Part shown: positions 1-5,896 of the stretch, piece by piece
How positions within the stretch are numbered: the first letter of the stretch is position 1
How the letters are laid out: every line of letters begins with the position of its first letter
DNA from: Chlorobium sp.
GTDB taxonomy: Bacteria; Bacteroidota; Chlorobiia; Chlorobiales; Chlorobiaceae
Direction: 5' to 3'
DNA: 5,896 nucleotides
NCBI GenBank assembly: GCA_026193435.1
Contig: JAPHUN010000041.1
Location: forward strand, 1 to 5,896
Translations under genes and position numbers: made by a program
The notes under the pieces: generated by a model
What the model was told of the DNA's origin: nothing
Databases searched by the model: none
The model's input: the letters and a program-made list of their open reading frames with translations, nothing else

Positions 1-494
1 TCTTTGCCGTAAAGCTTCAACCAGCGTTGCAGCAGCCATTCAGGATGTGAGTATTCAAGAGATAACCTTCTCCCGAGAGGTTCGTTTTTGAGGATTTCGT
101 CAAGCGACCCTTTCTCAGATGCAATCCGGCGAAGAACGCCGTTGACAATTCCCGCAATGTGGCGCCCCTTGTATTTAACCGCTAATGAGACACATTCATC
201 GACTGCCGCCCATCCCGGTATTTTATCAAGGAAAAGCAGCTGGTAGGCCCCAAGGCGCAGAATGTTTCGCAGTACCGGCGCAGCCTTCTTCAGATCATGG
301 TGATACGAGAGGGAAATGATGAAGTCAAGACGGAGCCTGTAGCGCAGGACACCGTTAACAAGTTCGGTTGCAAGAGATCTGTCGTTTTTGTCGGGCTTGT
401 GCCTGTTGAGAAGTCTGTGAAGGGACTGCTCTGATTTTTTTGCTTGTGTATCTGTTTCCTGAAGCGTCAGGAGCGCGATCTCTCTTGCTTTCAT
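1..494 (-). CDS. rsmB: 16S rRNA (cytosine-C5) methyltransferase RsmB/Sun, N-terminal part (cut by window edge)
   Basis: The first 164 residues are visible; the gene runs off the left edge. This part matches the NusB-like RNA-binding domain at the N-terminus of RsmB (also Sun/Fmu), the enzyme that methylates C967 of 16S rRNA using SAM. Visible NusB-type helices include MKAREIALLTLQETD at residues 1-15, LATELVNGVLR at 41-51, ILRLGAYQLLF at 78-88, AVDECVSLAVKY at 97-108 and GIVNGVLRRI at 115-124. The segment YSHPEWLLQRW at 148-158 is typical of the linker into the methyltransferase domain, which lies outside the window and sets RsmB apart from free NusB. The ATG at 494 is the only start, because the upstream frame closes at a TAA after 13 codons without another start codon. 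Its Shine-Dalgarno sequence is poor (only AGG close by). The gene diverges from the metY leader and has its own promoter candidate at 565-593. Confidence 0.9.
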   Translation of the reverse strand, partial: MKAREIALLTLQETDTQAKKSEQSLHRLLNRHKPDKNDRSLATELVNGVLRYRLRLDFIISLSYHHDLKKAAPVLRNILRLGAYQLLFLDKIPGWAAVDECVSLAVKYKGRHIAGIVNGVLRRIASEKGSLDEILKNEPLGRRLSLEYSHPEWLLQRWLKLYGK

Positions 495-564
495 GAACCT
501 GTAACAGGGTTGGTGAGGTTGATGCCGGGTCGGTTAATTTGTAAAATAATAATCTCTGTTGTAG

Positions 565-593
565 ATTATGCACATACTGAAAAGTTCTTTCAA
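565..593 (-). promoter_or_regulatory. Sigma-70-type promoter for rsmB
   Basis: Read on the minus strand, TTGAAA (588-593) and CATAAT (565-570) are separated by exactly 17 bases. Each box matches the TTGACA/TATAAT consensus at five of six positions. Transcription would start near 558, giving a leader of about 64 bases before the rsmB ATG at 494. The assignment rests on consensus match and position only; green sulfur bacteria may use somewhat different promoter preferences. Confidence 0.55.
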
Positions 594-599
594 TATAGT
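594..599 (+). promoter_or_regulatory. Candidate -10 box for the metY-metX operon
   Basis: TATAGT matches the TATAAT consensus at five of six positions. It would place the transcript start near 605, just before the first base of the SAM aptamer at 609, as expected for a riboswitch leader. No convincing -35 box lies 16-18 bases upstream, so an activator or a different promoter may be involved. An alternative is TTGTAA (539-544) with TAGATT (562-567), 17 bases apart and starting near 574. The -10 box directly abuts the -35 box of the divergent rsmB promoter. Confidence 0.3.
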
Positions 600-608
600 T
601 TACAAGCT

Positions 609-2109
<1,501 letters not shown>

Positions 2110-2115
2110 CAGAAA

Positions 2116-2167
2116 CCCCTTTCTATCCGTTCAACGAAGCAATTGAATCGCGGAATACATAGAGGGG
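2116..2167 (+). promoter_or_regulatory. Imperfect intergenic hairpin covering a Shine-Dalgarno sequence upstream of metX
   Basis: Most of the metY-metX spacer can fold back on itself. CCCC (2116-2119) pairs with GGGG (2164-2167), and after a two-base bulge TCTAT (2122-2126) pairs with ATAGA (2159-2163). Further in, CCG (2127-2129) pairs with CGG (2151-2153) and TTCAA (2130-2134) with TTGAA (2143-2147), leaving an eight-base loop. The outer 3' strand is the purine-rich GAGGGG that looks like a ribosome binding site. The fold could limit metX translation relative to metY, or protect mRNA ends. It lacks a U-run, so it is not an intrinsic terminator. It was folded by eye only. Confidence 0.35.
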
Positions 2168-2175
2168 ACCAAATG
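2162..2175 (+). promoter_or_regulatory. Strong Shine-Dalgarno plus ATG that is out of frame with metX
   Basis: GAGGGG (2162-2167) stands five bases before an ATG (2173-2175), one of the best ribosome binding sites in the window. That ATG opens a 47-codon frame ending at a TGA at 2314-2316, which overlaps metX in another frame and shows no recognisable protein. The metX frame itself has its first ATG at 2193, with only GTGGA directly adjacent. Possible explanations are translational coupling, a leader ORF, or a one-base indel between 2176 and 2192. The feature matters because it decides the N-terminus of MetX. Confidence 0.4.
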
Positions 2176-2192
2176 AAAACGACTACAGTGGA

Positions 2193-3266
2193 ATGGAGTA
2201 TATCGAAGCAATATCAGAAAAGACAGGTTTTTTTGTTTCACGTAAATCCTTCAGCCTTGAACTGGGTGGAGAGCTTCCCGAAGTTTCCGTTGCATACCGG
2301 ACATGGGGATCTTTGAACAGAGAAAGAAACAATGTTATTCTTGTCTGTCATGCGCTTACCGGGGCAGCTGATGCCGACGTATGGTGGGACGGGATGTTCG
2401 GTGAAGGTAGGGGATTTGATCCCGCAAAGGATTTTATTATCTGCAGCAACGTGCTGGGGAGCTGTTACGGAACGACAGGCCCTCTTTCACGCAATCCGCT
2501 TAGCGGAAAACCTTACGGGCCTGAGTTTCCAGCAGTCACGATCCGTGACATGGTGAAGTTACAGCGGCTGCTGCTTGACGAGCTTGGCATTGAAGAGATC
2601 AAACTGGTTGTTGGAGCATCTCTGGGCGGCATGCAGGCTCTCGAGTGGGGCTGCATGTTTCCTGACAGGGTCAGGGCAATTATGCCGATGGGTGTTTCCG
2701 GGAGGCATTCTGCATGGTGTATCGCCCAGAGTGAGGCACAACGACAGGCTATCGCAGCTGACCGTGACTGGAACGACGGATGGTACGAGCCCGGCAAACC
2801 ACCTGCCAGGGGATTAGCCGCTGCCCGTATGATGGCCATGTGTACCTACAGGAGTTTTGAGAATTTTCAGATCCGTTTCGGGCGTGAGAAGAGAGACGAG
2901 GTGACCTTTCAGGCTGAGAGCTATCTCCGGCACCAGGGCGAGAAGCTTGTCAGCCGGTTTGATGCCAACACCTATATCGCGCTTACCAGAGCCATGGATA
3001 CCCATGACCTTTCCCGGGGCAGGGGTGAGTATGCGCGTGTCCTGGAGTCTCTGACCATGCCGGTCGCGATACTTTCCATTACCTCCGACATTCTCTATCC
3101 GAAAGAGGAACAGGAAGAACTTGTCCGCCATATACCTCATGCCACTATCGAGTATCTGCATGAGTCATACGGGCATGACGCTTTTCTGATAGAGGTCGAC
3201 AAGGTCAGTCGGCTGGTTAAGGCGTTTCGTGACGAGATTACGGCCAAGGACAGCTCGGCTGCATAG
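2193..3266 (+). CDS. metX: Homoserine O-acetyltransferase
   Basis: MetX is an alpha/beta-hydrolase-fold enzyme that transfers acetyl from acetyl-CoA to homoserine, the activating step for methionine synthesis. The 357-residue protein has the family marks in order: YRTWG at 35-39, VCHALTG at 51-57 (oxyanion region), GSCYGTTGP at 89-97, the nucleophile elbow GASLGGMQALEW at 141-152 with S143, QIRFGR at 226-231, SDILYP at 298-303 with D299, and YGHDAFL at 326-332 with H328. S143, D299 and H328 form the expected triad. Acetyl rather than succinyl specificity is inferred from the adjacent OAH sulfhydrylase; some MetX-family members are succinyltransferases. The start at 2193 is the first ATG in frame after a TAG at 2160-2162, and TGFF followed by LELGGELPE fits the family N-terminus. 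A better ribosome site upstream is out of frame. The gene is co-transcribed with metY under the SAM riboswitch. Confidence 0.94.
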   Translation: MEYIEAISEKTGFFVSRKSFSLELGGELPEVSVAYRTWGSLNRERNNVILVCHALTGAADADVWWDGMFGEGRGFDPAKDFIICSNVLGSCYGTTGPLSRNPLSGKPYGPEFPAVTIRDMVKLQRLLLDELGIEEIKLVVGASLGGMQALEWGCMFPDRVRAIMPMGVSGRHSAWCIAQSEAQRQAIAADRDWNDGWYEPGKPPARGLAAARMMAMCTYRSFENFQIRFGREKRDEVTFQAESYLRHQGEKLVSRFDANTYIALTRAMDTHDLSRGRGEYARVLESLTMPVAILSITSDILYPKEEQEELVRHIPHATIEYLHESYGHDAFLIEVDKVSRLVKAFRDEITAKDSSAA

Positions 3267-3282
3267 CAGAGAGGTTTTTTTT
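3254..3282 (+). terminator. Intrinsic terminator of the metY-metX operon
   Basis: A stem of CTC (3254-3256) with GAG (3271-3273) and CTGC (3259-3262) with GCAG (3266-3269), closed by the loop ATA and interrupted by a small internal loop, is followed by G and eight consecutive T. The hairpin overlaps the last codons and the TAG stop (3264-3266) of metX. Only 20 bases separate the metX stop from the convergent serS stop. In the serS direction the run reads as A, so the structure serves metX only. A shorter alternative fold, GAGAG (3269-3273) with CTCTC (3284-3288), would enclose the T-run in its loop and is less plausible. Confidence 0.55.
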
Positions 3283-3286
3283 ACTC

Positions 3287-4570
3287 TCAGTCGATCACAT
3301 CGAAGCCGGTATACTTCCTCAGCACTTCAGGAACCACGATCGTGCCTTCGGTTGTCTGGTAGTTTTCGAGCAGCGACACCATCAGCCTCGATGTCGCCAG
3401 TCCTGACCCGTTGAGGGTGTGGACGTAGGTTGGTTTTGAAGATCCGGCAGGCTTGAAGCGGATGTTTGCCCTGCGTGCCTGGTAATCTTCAAAGTTGGAA
3501 CAGCTCGATGCTTCAAGGTATTTTTTTTCAGCAGGTGACCACACCTCGATATCATAACATTTTGTCGCGCCGGCGCTGATATCGCCGCTACAGAGCAGCA
3601 GCACCCGGTAAGGAATCCTGAGGGCATTGAGAATGGCTTCGGCGTTCTGCAGGATCTTTTCAAGTGCGTCGTACGATTCTTCGGGACGGGTGAATTTCAC
3701 CATTTCAACCTTGTTGAACTGATGTACCCTGAGGAAGCCCCGGGTGTCCTTCCCATAACTTCCTGCCTCTCTCCGGAAACATGCGGAGTATGCCGCGTAG
3801 GAAATGGGAAGCTCCTCGTCTTTAAGCATTTCGTTCCGGTGGAGGTTCGTTACCGGAACTTCGGCGGTCGGTATAGCGTAGAGGTTATCCTCGTTCATGT
3901 AGTAGACCTGGTCGGCGAACTTCGGCCACTGTCCCGTACCCCGAAGCGAGTCTTCGTTTACCATGAAGGGCGGAAAGACTTCGGTATAGCCGTGATTTTC
4001 AGTATGGCAGTCCAGCATGAAGTTCAGAAGGGCGCGCTCAAGGCGTGCGCCTTTGCCGATGTAGACCGGGAAACCGGTGCCTGAGATTTTTGCACCCCTT
4101 TCGAAGTCCAGAATGCCCAGTTTGTTTCCAAGGTCAAGGTGGTCCATCAGAGGGAAATCAAGCGCATGGTCGAAGGCTACAGGACCCTTGCAGATACGGT
4201 TTTCTTCGGCTGAATAGCCTTCCGGAACATCAGGGTGAAGCTTGTTTGGGAGAGAGAGAAGGATGGATTCCATCTGTTTCTCGATCTTTCCCAGTATTTC
4301 ATCCATGCCTGCGATCTTATCGGCAACCTCCTTCATCTCCCTGATGAGATCTTCTGCTGAACCCTGTCCTGTCCTTTTGATGACAGCTATATCTTTTGAA
4401 ACCTTATTTCTTAATGCTTTGAGCGTATCGGTTTCTTTGATGAGCTCCCTTCGCTCCCGGTCGTATTCCAGCAGTTCATCAAGGCTCTTACAGTCTTCTG
4501 CCTGCCGGCGTTTTTTCAGCATTCCGGCAACTTCTTCCGGGTTCTGTCTGATATAATTGATATCAAGCAT
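3287..4570 (-). CDS. serS: Seryl-tRNA synthetase
   Basis: SerS is a cytoplasmic class II aminoacyl-tRNA synthetase that charges tRNA-Ser, and also tRNA-Sec where present, with serine. At 427 residues it has standard bacterial length. Residues 1 to about 110 form the N-terminal domain beginning [14 protein letters not shown], with two long charged helices (about 27-65 and 72-105) that make the coiled-coil arm holding the tRNA variable arm. The catalytic domain shows the serine-recognition TAE loop in PTAEVPVTN (234-242), motif 2 around [15 protein letters not shown] (264-278), the segment [10 protein letters not shown] with [15 protein letters not shown], and motif 3 in [19 protein letters not shown] (387-405). 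The ATG at 4570 fits the conserved N-terminus although no Shine-Dalgarno sequence precedes it. It starts 20 bases after the yqeY stop, so it is probably translated from a shared yqeY-serS transcript. Confidence 0.97.
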   Translation of the reverse strand: MLDINYIRQNPEEVAGMLKKRRQAEDCKSLDELLEYDRERRELIKETDTLKALRNKVSKDIAVIKRTGQGSAEDLIREMKEVADKIAGMDEILGKIEKQMESILLSLPNKLHPDVPEGYSAEENRICKGPVAFDHALDFPLMDHLDLGNKLGILDFERGAKISGTGFPVYIGKGARLERALLNFMLDCHTENHGYTEVFPPFMVNEDSLRGTGQWPKFADQVYYMNEDNLYAIPTAEVPVTNLHRNEMLKDEELPISYAAYSACFRREAGSYGKDTRGFLRVHQFNKVEMVKFTRPEESYDALEKILQNAEAILNALRIPYRVLLLCSGDISAGATKCYDIEVWSPAEKKYLEASSCSNFEDYQARRANIRFKPAGSSKPTYVHTLNGSGLATSRLMVSLLENYQTTEGTIVVPEVLRKYTGFDVID

Positions 4571-4590
4571 GATAGTTACAGTAAATGTTC

Positions 4591-5046
4591 TTACGAGAGG
4601 ACTGATTTGACCAAATCCTGTACCTTCCCTCCATCGGCTTTCCCTTTAAGCTTCTGCATGACAGCGCCCATAACCTTGCCCATGTCTTTCATCGAGGTCG
4701 CGCCGACCTGTCCGATGATTTCCCGGACAGCGGCTTCAACCTCTTCATCACTCATCCGGGCCGGCAGATAGGTCTCAATTATGGCAAGCTCCGCTTTCTC
4801 GGTATCGGCCAGATCCTGCCTGCCGGCGTCCTGATATTGTTGCATGGAATCCTTACGCTTTTTTGCAAGGCTCAGGACAACCTCCAGCTCCTGTTCTTCA
4901 GTAAGTTCAGCTATTCCGCCAACGCGGATAGAGACCTCTTTTTCGAGAAGCGCAGCCCGTATTGCACGGATGGTGTTCAGCCTGTTTTTATCGCCGCTTT
5001 TCATGGCGTCCTTAAGGTCCTGATCGATACGTTTTTTTATAACCAT
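4591..5046 (-). CDS. yqeY: GatB/YqeY domain-containing protein
   Basis: This is a small, highly helical, soluble protein of the YqeY family, related to the C-terminal tail domain of GatB in the tRNA-dependent amidotransferase. That tail contacts tRNA; the cellular role of free-standing YqeY proteins is not firmly established. The 151 residues are the normal length. Recognisable features are the N-terminal [23 protein letters not shown] (split here as [10 protein letters not shown] at 11-20 and [10 protein letters not shown] at 21-30), [20 protein letters not shown] at 62-81, [13 protein letters not shown] at 91-103, and the conserved tail [10 protein letters not shown] at 121-130 followed by [14 protein letters not shown]. 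The ATG at 5046 matches the family start; a Shine-Dalgarno sequence is not evident. It lies directly upstream of serS, which suggests a link to tRNA charging but does not prove one. The gene symbol is assigned by family. Confidence 0.88.
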   Translation of the reverse strand: MVIKKRIDQDLKDAMKSGDKNRLNTIRAIRAALLEKEVSIRVGGIAELTEEQELEVVLSLAKKRKDSMQQYQDAGRQDLADTEKAELAIIETYLPARMSDEEVEAAVREIIGQVGATSMKDMGKVMGAVMQKLKGKADGGKVQDLVKSVLS

Positions 5047-5091
5047 AGTCAGAGAAGTTTGCTGTGATCGATGAAAGAAATAGTGTCAGCC

Positions 5092-5120
5092 AAGATAAAC
5101 GCAAAGAAGTCAAAAGGCAA
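5092..5120 (-). promoter_or_regulatory. Candidate promoter for yqeY-serS
   Basis: On the minus strand, TTGCCT (5115-5120) and TATCTT (5092-5097) are 17 bases apart, each matching consensus at four of six positions. Transcription would begin near 5085, leaving a leader of about 40 bases. The match is modest. The rest of the 5047-5196 stretch shows no gene or strong terminator; its only other notable element is a plus-strand run of seven T at 5162-5168 without a clear stem. Confidence 0.3.
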
Positions 5121-5196
5121 CAGTAAAAAGAGCTGAATCAGTTGTTTGGCCGCCTCCACTGTTTTTTTGAGTTCTCACGCTGCATGAACAGCTTCA

Positions 5197-5276
5197 TAAT
5201 GGCTTAATAGCTAGATAGCTTGATAGCTGAATAGCTGAATAGCTGAATAGCTGAATAGCTTGATGGCTGAATAGCT
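5197..5276. repeat. 8-bp tandem repeat array, ten units of NNATAGCT
   Basis: Ten units of eight bases run without any change of register. GAATAGCT is the commonest unit, occurring five times, four of them consecutive (5229-5260). Variants are TAATGGCT, TAATAGCT, AGATAGCT, TGATAGCT and TGATGGCT. A further out-of-phase copy, GAACAGCT, occurs at 5186-5193. Every unit ends in GCT, nearly always within the palindrome AGCT, and stops occur in all frames, so the array is non-coding. It is intergenic, between the SDR gene and the yqeY promoter. The unit differences suggest slippage followed by point mutation. Function is unknown. Confidence 0.9.
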
Positions 5277-5308
5277 CAACAATTCAACAGTTCAACAACT
5301 CAACACTC
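5277..5308. repeat. Second 8-bp repeat block, four units of CAACANNN, in phase with the first
   Basis: Directly after the ATAGCT array, and keeping its 8-base register, come CAACAATT, CAACAGTT, CAACAACT and CAACACTC. Read on the minus strand they are GTTGA-type units that follow the SDR stop codon by 12 bases. The more degenerate CTCTTCAAACACTCTTCATTCATT follows up to and into the end of the SDR gene (split: CTCTTCAAACACTC, then TTCATTCATT). The last unit is the weakest match. Confidence 0.7.
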
Positions 5309-5320
5309 TTCAAACACTCT

Positions 5321-5896
5321 TCATTCATTAATATCCCCTCCGACCGGCCGTAGAACGATCTCTTCAACGGAGGTTCTCGCGGGTTGCAGGTAAGCGTCGA
5401 CAACGGGTCCTGCAATATCTTCGGGCATCATCATCACGTTTTTTAACGCTTCTCCCGCTTCGCCCCACATGGGAGTGCAGACCGCTCCCGGCATGACATT
5501 GGTTATCTTGACGTTACACTCCCTTCCATAAAGCCGAAGGGATTCGATCAGGCCTTTCTGAGCGAACTTTGACATGGAGTATATCGCTGAGCTTTTATAA
5601 GCTGTTTCTGCGGCGATGGAGGTGATGAAGAAAATATGGCCTGAGCGCTTCCTTTCCAGTACGGGAAAGACTTTCTGGGTCAGGAAAAAGGTGCCTTTTG
5701 TGTTGACAGACATGGTATAGTCAAAATCCTCTTCGCTGAATTCAGTAAAGTTTTTAAAACGCCCGACTCCGGCATTGTTGATCAGGCAGTCAATGGTGCC
5801 GAATTCCAGAATAGTCTGTTCCACAAGACGCTCTCTGTCTTCGCTGCGCGCTACGTCAGCGACGACCGAAAGGGTTTGTATTTTTGCAGACCGACA
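5321..5896 (-). CDS. Short-chain dehydrogenase/reductase (SDR), N-terminus cut by window edge
   Basis: This is a classical SDR oxidoreductase using NAD(H) or NADP(H); substrate and pathway cannot be told from the sequence. The 191 visible residues lack the N-terminal glycine-rich TGxxxGxG cofactor motif, which would lie beyond the window. Numbering the visible part from 1, there are VVADV at 11-15 (acidic residue near the adenine ring), NNAG at 40-43, the structural asparagine N65 in SVNTKG, catalytic S93 in FITSIAAE, the YxxxK pair Y106 and K110 in YSMSKFA, and MPGAVCTP at 135-142. The reading frame is open to the edge, so a GTG at 5824 is internal and not the start. The triad is intact, so the gene is probably functional. 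The 3' end is followed almost at once by the 8-base repeat array, with no clear intrinsic terminator. Confidence 0.93.
   Translation of the reverse strand, partial: CRSAKIQTLSVVADVARSEDRERLVEQTILEFGTIDCLINNAGVGRFKNFTEFSEEDFDYTMSVNTKGTFFLTQKVFPVLERKRSGHIFFITSIAAETAYKSSAIYSMSKFAQKGLIESLRLYGRECNVKITNVMPGAVCTPMWGEAGEALKNVMMMPEDIAGPVVDAYLQPARTSVEEIVLRPVGGDINE

Noticed and set aside
498..508. CCTG/CAGG inverted repeat next to the rsmB start as an operator
   Set aside because: Four base pairs around a three-base loop is common by chance and nothing else supports regulation there.
5197..5308. CRISPR array
   Set aside because: The units are 8 bases long and contiguous, with no unique spacers and no cas genes nearby.
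5321..5824. SDR gene starting at the GTG at 5824
   Set aside because: The frame continues upstream to the window edge with family-like sequence (VVADV), so the GTG codon is internal.

Overview
The window carries housekeeping biosynthesis and translation genes and most resembles a green sulfur bacterium (Chlorobiaceae: Chlorobium, Pelodictyon or Prosthecochloris). That assignment is inference from three things: metY and metX paired behind an S-box leader, roughly 50% GC, and mostly weak Shine-Dalgarno sequences. No database search was possible. Genes from end to end: rsmB (minus, cut by the left edge); metY then metX (plus); serS then a yqeY-like gene (both minus, convergent with metX); and a short-chain dehydrogenase/reductase (minus, cut by the right edge).

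Left part (1-819). rsmB diverges from the methionine operon. The 325-base gap between them holds a good sigma-70-type promoter for rsmB, a weaker candidate promoter for the operon, and a clear SAM-I (S-box) riboswitch at 609-710. About 110 untranslated bases lie between the aptamer and the metY start. They contain no obvious U-rich intrinsic terminator. They do contain two mutually exclusive sets of complementary segments, which suggests a switch acting on translation initiation of metY.

Middle (820-3282). MetX acetylates homoserine and MetY replaces the acetyl group with sulfide to give homocysteine, so the two genes form a direct-sulfhydrylation route to methionine. SAM, the downstream product, is sensed by the riboswitch. 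The 83-base spacer between the genes can fold into a long imperfect hairpin that covers the best Shine-Dalgarno sequence there. That Shine-Dalgarno precedes an ATG that is out of frame with metX, so the metX start needs checking. A probable intrinsic terminator overlaps the last codons of metX.

Right part (3287-5896). serS (seryl-tRNA synthetase) and the yqeY-like gene are 20 bases apart and look co-transcribed, yqeY first. Upstream of them, between yqeY and the SDR gene, is a striking non-coding array. Ten 8-base units built on ATAGCT are followed, in the same 8-base register, by four units built on CAACA. The array ends 12 bases beyond the SDR stop codon.

No phage, insertion sequence, CRISPR, tRNA or rRNA was seen. 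The most interesting items are the riboswitch expression platform, the composite 8-base array, and the ambiguous metX translation start.
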